Assembly: GCA_905250115.1 (NCBI GenBank)
Contig: CAJNOI010000060.1
Location: forward strand, 310,001 to 374,000
From: Adineta steineri
Lineage: Eukaryota; Rotifera; Eurotatoria; Adinetida; Adinetidae
Reading direction: 5' to 3'
Length of the DNA stretch: 64,000 nucleotides
Part shown: positions 25,405 to 39,100 of the stretch, in pieces
Position numbering within the stretch: the first letter of the stretch is position 1
How the letters are laid out: the number at the start of each line of letters is the position of its first letter
The notes under the pieces: generated by a model
The model's input: only the letters and a program-made list of their open reading frames with translations
What the model was told of the DNA's origin: nothing
Databases searched by the model: none
Translations under genes and position numbers: made by a program

Positions 25405-28400
25405 CTGCACGATAATCAATAAGATGATGCAAAACGAAAGAATTAAGTACTTGATTATCAATATCTATTCGTTTTGGTCCGATAATAATACAGAAAATTC
25501 ATTGGTTAATAATCAAACCAATGAGTAAACATTAGTTTTTTTATTGCAAAAGATAGAATCTAATGGCATCTATCAATCTACATTATACATTACTAATTAC
25601 TATTTAATTTACTATCAATTCATTTCATAATTCTTAAATATAAAAAACCATCATTTGGAAATTTTTGAATTATTTATTTTATATCTTGATTTGGAAGTTG
25701 GTTTAGTAAATTGATCAGAAACTTTACATAGAACAAAAAAATCAATACGTTCTCAATTTTAAAATCGTTGTTATAATGTACATATAAGTGTCATAGAGGA
25801 TTTTTTCTGAGTTAATTATAATAGTGATTGAAATGGATACAATCAATATCAAGGAGAATAAAAATAGCTTACGTCATCATTACATTTCAGATGATTTATT
25901 CTATTTGAGATACTATCTATTAGATGGAAAAGAAAAAAAGTAATGTATATATAGCATATCTCTATTCATGTGTCTTGATCAAATAAATAACCTTCTCATT
26001 CGATTAAGCTAAAGAAAACTTTTTTTAATTGGTAAATTGCAAAAGATTTATTATATTTCGAGAACATATCAAACTCTTACAAAACAACATGCACGTGATA
26101 AGTATTTTCTTAATGTAATTCCTATCGAAGTATACCGGTGCGAATTTTAAATACATTGATAAAATGTATCGTGTTGTTGGTGATTGGATTATTCATCTGA
26201 GATTAAGTTTTATTTGAAATTCTATCAAAATTCACGATCTAATGCAACCTTTCAATGCAAAACCTGGTGTATATTCTGCTTTAAAGTTTAACAAACAGCA
26301 TTTATGGGAGATTGTGATTGGAGACTTTTACGATATAATCTGAAATTGTAGTAGTAGAAAACAGTTTGTGTCAATGGTTTTACTTTTAATATTGGGAAAA
26401 ATGACTGGTAACTTAATAAAGTTGCCAAAGTTACGGATGGCTTTGTAATATTTATTTTCTTCAACAAAGAATATCGCAGTCACTTTCATTGTGCTACCAA
26501 TTGTGTTAATTATTATAAAATGCGAATGACTCAGTTGGACATCATCAAGTGAATTTTATCTTTGATTTTATTCCAGTTGATCTCACTATGACACAGTTCA
26601 ATACTAGATCTGATGTAATCACTGACATTCATGGTGACAAGAATATATTGGCTAGTGCTTGGACTATAGGCACAACATACATGGCTTCTCTTTCTTTATA
26701 GTTTTATACACATGTTCGGTAAACGTAATGAAGAAAAGTTATTTTACTTTGAATGATTATTTTGAATCTTCTTATATGCATTCCATCAGTAACCAGGTAT
26801 TTAGCAATATGTTGTTATCTATTCTATTATCAAAAGTCTTAATTCTAATGAAAAACATCACATCATAATAGTAGATCTCAATGGATTCAAGAATAGATAC
26901 GAAATAACTGTATTATTTTCATAAAATCTCGACTATTTAACTTTAATTTCAATCTTGTAGGTTTATTAAATCCAACATCAATAATAAAATTACACAAATA
27001 AAAAATTGACTTAACCATCATATTATTCTATGACTTTTAGTTTGAATCTTACATACATTTGTAAAGTAAAATATGAAAAATTCTATTGTTATCTTGTATT
27101 TAACGCAAAGCAAAATAATTTAATGTCAGATTGTTGCAATAAATCATACTATACTATGACCTAAACAGAATAATCAGGATAGTAATTTGATATTTTTTTT
27201 AATAGTGCAAATAAAAAACTACTATAAAAATTTTCTTTTTACAGTTATTATTTTAAAGAATGATGTTCGCAAGAATAAATTTATTTTACATTCTATAAGT
27301 GGAATTTGAACAAACGAAAACAAATACATTTTTACTCCCATAAAATTCAATTAATCTGAAAACCTGCAATACATATTTCATTATTCAAATATCCAACTGA
27401 TTAGAATCATTTTTCTGGAAAATAATGTTCTTAACTCTTTTTTTTCTTTCAATACATATAAACACTTGAAAATACTTCCATAATTTACTTTTCTCTTTTA
27501 GCTCTATTTATTTCACGTAATTAAATAATAAGATCATTCGTTTAGATGTATTAAAAGTACAGAAAGAAAACGTTTTATAAATTTTTGTTTTTTCGTATAT
27601 TATACATTCGTTCGCACGAAATACATATTTGTGTAAAATTTAACTGTTAGTAGAACATGAGAATTTATTTCTTTTGCTTCCTTCTTTGTTTTCCGGTAGG
27701 ATACTTTCTCATCATTATTATTATAATTGATCGAAAATAAAATATCTAAATGTATATCTACATGTAAATATATAGAACAAAATGAAATTGTTAACATTTA
27801 TTTAAATATAAAATCATTAATGATAGGAAGGAGAAAGGAAGAGAGACGGAACAACACGAACGAAGATTTCGTATTTGTAATAATGTTGTATATAAGTGAA
27901 AAAAAGAGAGAGAAAGAGGAGAATAAGACGAAAGCGGCGAACACGAATAAAATATAATGCAAATAGGCTTTCTATTTAGCTTGTATGGGGAAAGAGGAGC
28001 AAGGAAAAAAAAAAAGAAAACACTATGGTCTCTACTCTTTGATAAATACGCATGTCAGTCAGTAACTATTTTTCGTCGTCAATTTCACGTTCTCTCTTAT
28101 TTCGTTTTTTTCGCCAACGCACAGCCGTTTGTTGGTCGACTCATGATAGCTAGAAGTTTCACCGTAGTAGTATTTCTTTTTTTTTTTCTCGATGTATTTA
28201 TATGAGTGTTCTTGCTCCTTTTTTTTATTCGTCTAAGCAAGCAAAAGAGAACGAGAAAACGAATGTGTAGTGTTCCGTGTTTGAGATTCCTATTCTTCTT
28301 TCCTTCGCTTCGTGATATATATATGCATACATATATATATACATTTTTCTCATTTATTCATAGAACAAGAAAGAAAGGGGAACAGGTATACATTTATATA

Positions 28401-29627
28401 TATATATATATACAAAAGGATAGAGAACAGCAATGAACAATTGATCCCATTGAGACTCTATACTCTGTGCCTCGACTAGTTATATGGTGAGTGTAAAATA
28501 ATTATTGTAAATTTCTCAAATATGAAATATTTAATTACTTGGAAAATGTATCGTTATCTTTTACGATTCAGTTAGAATAATGTAAAATTTCTCGAATTTT
28601 ACCTACACTATCAAGAGAAAAACAGTTCTTTTTTTCGCTTGGATTGCACTTGAGATTTAATCAAAAATTCTAAGAATGAGAAAAAAACACTTATAGAATT
28701 TTTCTTTTCTTTTCTTTCGAACTTTCAGTTTTGTTCTCTCTATTTAAATAGTGTTCGTTGTTAGATGCTATATCCGATCACATTCATCAGTTGTATTCTT
28801 TATTTTTCTTTGTATAAGCAAATGTATTATATTTATATGTAAAGATATACGTCTAGAGAGAAGCTTATTATTCTATCGAGCAAGTACATACATACATATA
28901 TATATATGAAAATTCATCTTGTGTTCTATTCGTGCTAGGATGAATAAAATCGAGAAGAAAGAGAACAAACGGGAAAAATAAAATTTTACTACTTCAACGA
29001 ATCTTTCTTATATACATTGAACGAAGGTATATATATAAAACAAATATTAAAGACGAAGAAGTAGAGAAAAAAAAGAAAGAAAGAACACGATGAAAATTTC
29101 AGTGTAGACGCACACATCTACATATATATATAGATGCGAAAGAAGGAACAGAACGAATGTTTGAGAGTTGAGACACTCTTAACTATATGCTATCTCTTGT
29201 ATTTTTCTCCTTTTTGTCTTACTACACATAAAAAGTCCAAACGTATGTGTAGTAATCTTGTACGTATCGTTCTTTTTTCTTTCTTTTTTTATCTGATCTC
29301 TAATTGGAAAATCTTTCAATGGAAGATAAAATACCATTTATAGTATGTACTATTATGTGCGTCAGGTTTTTTTTTCTTTTTGAACATTCTTTTCCCTTTA
29401 TTCATCGATCATTCGTACTACTACATTTTTTTCTTTGTCATAAATTAAAAGTTAGAATAACGGGATACACCAGCTGTGGAAAACAGCTGTTTCACATTTA
29501 TGATCTGCATCTCATCATTTTCTTCTTATTTCTTTTCAGAAAATCAGTCTTTTTATTATATTCTATCGTTTATATGTACTTGTTTAATACAATTAAATAT
29601 TAAATAAAATCCAAAACAAAAAATAAT
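25405..29627. other. 4.2-kb gene-poor region with scattered open patches
   Basis: The largest gene-free stretch of the window. Between about 26050 and 26700 several short in-frame stretches of protein-like composition (for example 26527-26700, ending at TAG) lie in different frames without plausible splice sites, which may be decayed coding sequence. The 27.8-29.4 kb part is full of poly-A/T, TA and GAA-like runs and is probably the promoter side of the following gene. No intact gene or element is recognised. Confidence 0.45.
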
Positions 29628-32252
29628 ATGAATCAATCTGAAATACAACAACAATTAGCTGATCAACGGCGTGGTCGTTATGTACGTGTTAGTGATGTTG
29701 ATCGACGTCAATTAATTGATGCATATAAAAAAGGCGAAGATTTTATAGCACTTGCAAGAAAACTGAATATTAAACGGTCAACAGGTATAAAAAAATCCGT
29801 TCTTTTCTTTTACAAATAGCTAACATAACCTAGTTTGTCATTCGTCCACGTGAGCCGTATTTGTATATTCTAACTATTGAGAAAAAAAGCGTTCGCTACA
29901 CTTGATTTATTCTATATCAATGCACCCATTTAACTATACTTATTTACTAAAAAAATGAAGGTAAAAATATTGTTTACATGTATCGAGTTAGATAAGAAGC
30001 GAAACAAATACAAAAGAATCAGCACACTCAAAAAATGCTTAATAGATATATATACTTGCAGAGTCATCGCTTCAAATATCTGTCCAATAGGTGTATATGA
30101 AAAAAATAAAAATTAAGATTTTTTTCCTCGATACATGATTAATAAATGTTTATTTACCTATTCTTATGATAATTGATATATATACAATAATCTGTTTTTC
30201 TTTTGTTTTTATCGTCTAGCTCGAAGTATTCTTCGAACTTTTATTGATGAAGGACGTGTATCAGCCAAACAACGTGCTGGAACACGTCTTCGTTTTATTA
30301 CAGAAGAGGAAGCTGAAATGATACGAGAAATGAAACGTCGTCATCCATTAATAACTATTGGTCAAATTCAAATGCGTTTACAACGTACATCAACTCGTGT
30401 ATTAAGTAAAGCATCAATATCACGTATATTAACGAATAGTATACGTTTGGGTAAACGTGCTAAACGTTCAGGTGAAGATGGAGATGATGGACAAGATGAA
30501 ATGACTGAAACAATGGGTAATGGACAAGATGAACTTATGCAATTATCATCAGATGAAGGTACAGGTGAAGGAATATATATTGATGATGAAATTGATGAAG
30601 AAGAAGAAGATGATGACGATGATGAAGAAACTAGAATTACAGAAACGAATGCACCCTTACAAAATCTTGATGATTTTCAACGTTTTATGTTACGTAAAAC
30701 AAGTATTAATGGAGATGAATCGATTGGTAATGAAGGAGCAGCATGGAGCACAAAAGGTAAATTAATATTTGTTAATAAATAAACAATAAAATCATATTTT
30801 GTAGAACAATATGATGACAATGGTTATGCAGGATATGATAGTGAAAATGAAGATGAAGTAAATATAGATTTAACTTTAATTGAATATAAAAAGAATTTTT
30901 ATTCTTCTAGTTATCAGAAATTGATGAAAATGAAACAAAATCTTTAGTTGATCCTACATTAAATATGTCTTTACTCCCAATACCTATTAATGGTAAATAA
31001 AAATCTTATTTTTTTTTTAATCTAATTTTTTTTCTTTTAAAGAAAAACCTGCAATTTCTATTGAAAATGATAATTGGGGTGTTAAATCTGAACCTGTTTG
31101 TGTATTTGTTAATCGAAATTTCGATTCATCTGATAGTGAACAACCAGCTACTATTGACGAAGAAACAACAAAACGGTAATTATTATTTTTTCAATCTCTG
31201 ATTTTTCTTTATAATCTATCTTTTAGTATGCTCAATACTCAATCAACCGCAAATCGTCGTATTAAAACATGCCCAATATGTGGTGAAACAAATTTCTCTC
31301 GTCTTTCTCATCATCTTACTGTAGCACATAATCTTAATCGTGAAGAAAGTTTAACTTTACTTGCATATTCAGATCGAAATAATAATCATTCATCTATTCC
31401 AATTGTAAGTAGTAGTTCACCAAAAAATCTCGATAAAAGTCCACAACAAACTCCAATAACAATAAATACAAATAATCAACAGATAACATCAGCAGGATTA
31501 TCACCCAATGGAAATGATTTAGAAAATCCTGATCATCCTACAATAATAAAAACAAGTTCATCAGTAGATGATCAACAATCAGCAAATAGTTTATCAGCTG
31601 ATGGTAAAAAACGTTTACTATGTCCACGTTGTAATACATGGGTTTTAAATTTAACAGATCATTTAATAAAAAAACATCATCTAGTATCAAAACAAGAACG
31701 TTTACCATTTTTACGTTTAGCACGTAATCGTTCATTAATGATAAATGTAGATAAACCATCAACAAATTCATTTCTTATTAATTCAAATGAACAACATATA
31801 ATACCATCAGCAGTTAATAAAAAATATCAAAATATTATAAAAAAATATCGAAAAAAATTTGTTAATACATATCCATCATCTTCATCAATTCATGAAACAC
31901 CAGCACCACCACTGCCAGCAACTAATTCCAATCAAAATTTATTAACTACAAATAATAATAATAACAACAACAACAATTCATTAAAACAAAATTCAATATC
32001 AAAAAATACAAATACAAATAAAGATGTAAGCTTAAAATTATAAGAAAAAAATAAGTTTTATTTGTTTCGTTCTAGATATCTGTACATCATAAATTTGAAC
32101 AACGTCTATCAGTATTTCGTCAACAATTTGCTGTTACTGTTGCTATGCAAAATTCTTTAATGCAACAAATGGAATTATTACAACGAAGTTTTGTTTGTAT
32201 TGAAGAAGAATGGAATGATATGAAAAAAGAAATTGTTGAATCTATCTCGTAA
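29628..32252 (+). CDS. Paired/Tc1-like bipartite HTH plus zinc-finger protein
   Basis: Exons start at 29628-29784 and 30220-30756, with several short ones to 32252. The N-terminus (RRGRYVRVSDVDRRQLIDAY...FIALARKLNIKRSTARSILR) is a homeodomain-like HTH as in Pax proteins and Tc1/mariner transposases. A GTRLRF linker and a second HTH-like unit (EEEAEMIREMKRRHPLITIG...LSKASISRILT) follow. Then come an acidic Asp/Glu tract, two Cx2C...Hx4H fingers (CPICGETNFSRLSHHLTVAH; CPRCNTWVLNLTDHLIKKHH), an Asn/Ser-rich linker and a C-terminal helical segment (FEQRLSVFRQQFAVTVAMQN). There is no DDE catalytic domain. I infer a nuclear DNA-binding protein, possibly from a domesticated transposase DNA-binding domain. 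I know no named orthologue. The second exon is reached after a 435-nt intron, long for this window. Confidence 0.75.
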
Positions 32253-34594
32253 AGAAAAACAAAATTAGTTTTCTTTTTCTTTAAATCAGATATTAAGAAG
32301 CTGGTAAAATTAATGTTGTGCTAATACTATTTGTATATATTGTGCAAAACAAACAAAATTATTTATGTGAGCAGTACTATGTCGGAACATTCCTATGATT
32401 TGTAACGAAAGACAGTATGTTTAATGATTCGAACACTCATTTTCTTTTCCATTTTCTTTGTTTTTTGCGCACATTTTGATTCCAGTGTATACTTTGTATT
32501 TTATTCTTTTTATAAAGTATCTCGGATACTTTTCTTTGTTTTCTGTTTTTTTAATAATGACAAATACTAGACACAATTTGAAAAAAAGCTAGAAATTTTC
32601 CAAGTTGTTGCTTTTTTTTATCGATATTTATTCATCAAAGATGTATGGGTTCTGCTCAATAGTCATATAGAAATATGTATTCTTATGGCTATTTCGATAG
32701 TACTTTAATTGTTTATTAACAAAGAATTTGACATATAAATAATCACTGATTCTTGCTTTATAATAGTTATTTAAAAGAAATTAAAAAATAAAATATTTTA
32801 AACTTTGTTGTTTTGAAAAAAGTAGATTTTATAAACAAGCGTAAAATTACCTAGATAGATATCATATGTTGTTGTTTCTTGTATTACATCATATAACTTA
32901 TGCAAGTAACAATTCCTGAAAAATATGTTTTATCGTTATAATTGAGGTTTATGTTTAAGTGGCTCACATAAAATCGTTCAAAAGAAAAGAAAATCAACGA
33001 TTTTTATTATAAAACTTACGTAAACGTATGTCAGTCTTAACTTGATATAGCAGAAATCGATCATGCATACCGTCTCCTTGTAATTTTGTTTTTAAATACT
33101 CTCTATTAGTGCTCACGGGTATTGACACGTGTACAATTATGTATTTCGACTTCACTAATTTAGTAATTCGCATAGGTACTACTGAAAATCTATATTGAAA
33201 AAGATTGAACCATGTAAAATATCTCAAATGAATAAATGTATCTAATTATGATATTGCAATTGATCAACATATCATATCAAATGCAGTATCGTATCTTTAA
33301 TTTAAGTAATTCTCTATGAATGATTCGACCCATGCGCTGAAAAATTGACGATTTTATCGCGATTTGTACGGGTAATAAATCGTTAAAGAAAATGATTTTT
33401 AGGGAAAAAAATTTGATTATTTGAGATATGTTTCCTATGGTCAGATCTATTGTTGTTCTTTGCCGCTAAGATCTAAATAATGTTCACTATTCATTTACGT
33501 TATCAATCTGTTTTCAATACTAACTTACACAAAAATAATAACAAATGGAAACATCAAAATTATAGAATTTTTCGCATCACATATAAATAGAATAATATTA
33601 TGAATACTAAATTTTATTGGAAAATTCTATTTGCAATTTTTAAAAGAATATTCCTAGAATCCTACTTTTCATAACCAAGTATATTAAATCATATACGAAA
33701 ATAGCTCTTATATTTTGCAAATAATCTTCTATTCATCAAGTTCTCTATTTATAACGTAAGGAAAATTAAAAATTAACAAGTCCAAGAACCACTTTCCACA
33801 GTATTAAATATTTTTTATACATTATTTCTAAAACTATTTGGTATGATTGAAGAATTAGAAAGACTGAAAAATCTATCATCTTGATTAATTGTCTATACAG
33901 TTTATCATCATCAGAGCTGTATTTCTTTTTTGCTGTAACCTTTTCTATTTTATATAATGTTAGCAGTCATATTTGTTTTTCTCTGTGAGACTATAAAGCC
34001 GATGTTCTCTCAACTGTTGTCATTTACTTCTCATATTGACAAAATGAAGCACTATATTGAAGAACTTTTGCAACGCAATCGAAATCTAAGAAATCTTTTT
34101 TTGAGATGTTCTATGAATTCGCTGCAAAAACTAAAACAGATTTAGAATTCATTGTGAAAATCTGATACTTTTAACTCGGTAATCATACCTTCTATTTCAA
34201 TTTATATGATAAATACAACAATATAACTTATAAATTTTCTATGTTTGATAATATGCTCTAAGCATCACATTAGATCTGAGTAAATGATAATTCTTAATAG
34301 AATAAAATTATTTGTTAAATATTTTAATGAGTATATGCATAACAATTATTGAAATAAAAAAAATTTCTTGTACGAAAGTGATGTAGCATGACTTAAAATT
34401 ATTTTGATCGAGAACATCTGTTTAGTGCCATCTAAAGAAGATGGCGCTATAAATTTATACTCAAAAAATCTATTCATCAGCTGATTTTGCACCAATCATT
34501 CATGAGTAAGCTGAGTCAACAATAGAAAAAGCATCGTCATTCATTTTTTCTCTATCGAATCTACTCGATCTAACGAGAAGTGAATATAAATGAA
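32253..34594. other. Intergenic, no feature seen
   Basis: 2.3 kb of AT-rich DNA between two plus-strand genes. An open frame at 33957-34145 has no recognisable features. The RGP1 promoter should lie near the 3' end. Confidence 0.5.
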
Positions 34595-36093
34595 ATGATT
34601 GAAGTAATTGCAGAGATTTTACGAGGTCCTGTATTTATTGCTGGCGAGACTCTTCATTGTCGAATAACATTTACAAATAAATTAACTGAGGAAAATAATT
34701 CAACAAATCATAAGTAAAGGAGAAAAAAAAAATAAATAAATAAAGAATTTTTAATATATTTATTCTTATACATTAGTGGAACTTTCGAGAAGATTTCTTG
34801 GGCAAGTGTTCAACTACATTGTCAACGTTATGTAAATGAACAGAAAGTAAATTTACAACAACAACAACATCAACAAATATCGAACATAAAATCGAATGAA
34901 TCCACAACAACTAATACTGATATTGTTCCATTAGATTCTACTGCCCTTATTGCTACAAAAGGTGAAACTGGCCAAACAATTTATACATCTAAACCATGCG
35001 TACTATTTTGTGATTTGAAATTACAACCAGGTGAAACTCAAACATGTTTGTATTTTATTTTTAGTTGATAATATCTCTAATATTACTTTTCATCTATTTC
35101 AGTTAATTATCAAGAAACAATTTCTACACAAGTTCCTCCTACATTTCGAGGAAATTATGTTAAATATTCTTATAAACTTACTATTGGTACACAACGTGTT
35201 AATTGCCCAACAACACTTATTCGTGTACCTTTTCGCGTATTAGTTATACCAGGTATAAACATATGATGAAAAATAAAAAAACAACATCTACAATCTTTTA
35301 TAGACCTAGACAAATATATTCGCCAAGATAAAGCTGCAATTGCTTCATCTCAACCTGGTACTAAAGTTGATAATCCATTCGTTTGTCCAAGTCGTACAGA
35401 AATAGATTCATTAACAACTGCTCTAGATGCTCTTCAAATTCTATCATGTCGAACACATCAAAGTATAGAATTTTCAAAATTCTAACAAACTATTTTTTCT
35501 ATTCTTATATATAGATGTTTACAATATCAGCAATAATCGTGGTCGTGTTTGTCGTTTAACATTATTTAAAAATAATTTCAAGCTGGGTGAAGATATCTTA
35601 GGTACAATTGATTTTGATCATACTGATGTACCATGTGTGCAATATACAGTTACATTACAAAGTGAAGAAAATCTCAATTCAAATTATCGTCGAAAATCAA
35701 GTCAATTATCTAATATAACTTCATTTACAAAACAATCGGAATTTTGTTTATCAACATTTCAAAGCTATTTATCTCTTTCCATTCCATTATCATGTACACC
35801 AACATTTTCAATGGATCTTGGTAAAAATAGAAATATATATCAAAAAATATTCTTATTTTTTTCGTTTAGTTTCATTACGATGGAAATTACATTTTGAATT
35901 TGTTACATCGAAAATTTCACGTAGTATTTTACCATCGAATAGTGATGCATCATCAAGTACAACATGGTCAACAGCAAATTCAATTGAAGCTGAAAGCATG
36001 ACGTGGGATTTACCTATAAAAATTCTGCCTACAAATCCATATTTTGCTAATAATGTCGCGAAAGTTTCTTGCACAACAGTTACTACTATTTAA
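34595..36093 (+). CDS. RGP1: RAB6A-GEF complex partner 2 (RGP1), arrestin-fold protein
   Basis: RGP1 pairs with RIC1 as the exchange factor for Rab6 at the Golgi. About 390 residues in six exons. The start [20 protein letters not shown] is nearly the same as in animal RGP1. Later landmarks are [111 protein letters not shown] and [14 protein letters not shown]. The two halves form arrestin-like beta sandwiches. The stop is at 36093, and the UBE3C ATG follows 92 bp later on the same strand. Confidence 0.94.
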
Positions 36094-36185
36094 TTTTTTT
36101 TCTTTATTTTATTCAGGGGATATAAATGAATTAATGATACATAAAAAAATAGATCTATATTGCGTTTGTTTGTTTTTTCTTTCAG

Positions 36186-39100
36186 ATGCATTCATTTTTA
36201 TTTGTTGGTAATCATAAATCACAACCATCACAAGATTATAGTCGAACATCGAATATTGTATGTAGAAAATAAATCGAATATTTTAGGATAAAATTGTTTA
36301 CTTTTGTTTATAGAATAATAGAGATGATTTTATTAAACGTGCAGAACAAGATCGAGAAAAACGAGAAGTATGATTTTCGGATTTATAAATCTTTTTGAAA
36401 TATTGTTTTTTTGGGTTTTTAGCTTAATCGAAGACAGTTATATGCATCGATTAAAATTCAAAGTTTTTATCGGAGAATTCGGGCACAAAACGAACTAGTA
36501 AGTTGAATTTAATTTAATCAGAAAACTTCCTATGACATACTTTTTTAGACACGATTAGCTCGTGAACGTACATCAAAATTAATAGCTCAACTTCAATCAG
36601 CTTCATTCAATGAAGAAAATCTCATACATTTGGCTAATCTAATTAAATTTGGTTTTAAACCAAGTACGGATGCCAATCTTATGGTAAAGAATTGTGTTTT
36701 TATTTTTTCAAATTTATTTCTTTTTTCTCTATTAATAACAGATGTCATTAATTGACTCATGTTGGAAACATCGTCAAGCAATTATTGATAAACTTTCAAA
36801 TAATAATAATAATTCTTCATTAAAAATTGCAATTGCGAAATTATTAAAATATACAGTCAGATGTCTTTCATATTTCGAATCAATTCGATTACCAACACGT
36901 TTTATCGAATGGTTTACTGATGCAAAAAGTTATCCAAACGAAAATTTATCTTCTCAAAATGTACAAATACTAACAAATTATTTTCTAAGAAATATTATTC
37001 GAAATGGTAAACTAAATTTATATATTTAATTAAAAAAATTTTTGTTTTTTTTTGCTAGGTTATTATACACAAATGTGTGCTGTAATTCAATCGAAAGTTC
37101 CATTAAATGTTAGTAAAGAAAGTCGTATACCAGCTATTGAACCAATTGTTGAATTACTTGCTCGACCTATTGAATCTCAATCACTTGATTCGATTGTTAG
37201 AGATGAAGCATTAATAACTCTTCGAAATGAATTATTTTCTCGATCGGATCTACCTGCATTACCATTAATTATAACTCCAGCACTTATTCTTCGACCAAAT
37301 TTTCCTGCTATACGTTATATTGAATTAATTGATTTTAATCCAACATTTCCTATAGATTCATTATTATATCAAAATTGGAAATTATATCAATTACATGCAT
37401 TTCTTTTGATTGTTGATAGTCGAATTGATCAATTGCCAGCATCATTAACAACAAGAATTGTTGCAATTATTCGATATTTTAGTAATGGTTTAATTACTAC
37501 GAATTTTAATCATTTACCAATACATGATAATGATACAGAAGATCAAGATAAAGATGAACAAATGGAAATAGAAAGAGTACGTATTCATTTTTTAATTGAT
37601 CGATAAAAATACGATTTAACTGTAAGAGCAATCTTGTATATATATATTTGTCAATTATAGGATGAACCGAATGGTGAATTAATTGAAGATTGTTTAGCAA
37701 TATTAAATAAACGTTCAACTACAACTTATTTATTTAAATTAGCTAATAAACAAAATCATATATCAACAGAAGATTATAATGAATATATCTCGAATATAGC
37801 GACTGTTGCTCATAGTCTAATATTTCATCGACAAGAATCAATTCTTCGATCAAAGTAAATTTATATATTTATATTACATTTATCTATAATTTTGTTTATA
37901 TAATTCTAGTTTTTTGATGATTTTAAGTACTTCACCTTCCTTTCTTCGACATTTATGGTCAGTTTGTTCGACATTAAAATATGAAACAGATTATCAGTAA
38001 TATCATTAAATTCTATTTAAAATAAATAGAAAAATTTCTTTTTTATTTAGTGAACAAGTCCTTCTTCTTTCACATATATCTTGTGCTAGTTCATTACTTA
38101 AAGATGCTGATATTGATCGTATTGAATCATTACTTGTAACATTTTGTTCATTATATAGTATGTCACTTGTACCATTACATGATGATGAATTTTTTCGTGG
38201 ACCACCGGATACAGCATTTCGAACAAAAGAAATATCGGATATGGTTAAAATCTTACGAGATGTATGTATGGGTATTGTTAGATTTATGTATCCAGATAAA
38301 CAAATAAGTAATCAATCGACTAATACAGCAATGAATGTGAATGATGATGATGAATCAACGCCAAAAATTAATCGAGCAAATAGACAAGTAGAAACTGCAA
38401 GACAGCGAGCATCAAAATTCTCAATTGTTTTCAAAGTAAACGAAATATTTTATTTTAATTTTTTGTTTAATTGAAAGATTATTGTAAATATTTAGATCAT
38501 TGTTCAATTACTTCAACAACTTAGATCGAGAGATGTACGAAGACAATTTTGTCCACCGGAGTATTGGTTAACAAATCAATTTCAATTACATCTTGATAAG
38601 GTATTAAAATATTTTACATTCTGTATATCTATATGATAAATAAATATGTATTTAGACTTATATATTACCATTTGCTCGTGGCTTATCTGATCCTTTACTT
38701 TTATCATCTGAAACTTATTTCAATCGTGATCGAGGTAAGATTTTATTTATATATATCTTTTTCAATTCTATATATGTATTTTTAGCACCGGATGCATTTC
38801 CCTTTTCTGTTACTGAACTTCGTTTATTAACTATTCTTCAACAAATTCCATTTGTTATACCATTTGATACACGAGTTCAAGTAAATATCGATCTTTTTTT
38901 TGCAAAACAAAAAAATCTTGATCTCTGTTAAGGTCCTAAATCTTTTAATTCAACAAAATAAAAGCGAACAACAACAAGGTGCTGAATTTTTACAGAATGG
39001 TTCAACAATCAATGTTCGTATTCGTCGAGATTATATTTATGAAGATGCTTTTGAAAAACTTAGTCCAGAAAATGGTAAATATTTATTAAATAATTTTCAT

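Noticed and set aside
27957..29603. Chain of plus-strand open frames rich in Phe, Ser and Lys
   Set aside because: Compositional noise of T-rich and A-rich DNA; no domain, no consistent splice sites, no homologue recognised.
33957..34145. 62-codon open frame with a hydrophobic start
   Set aside because: No continuation by splicing and no recognisable family; length expected by chance in this window.
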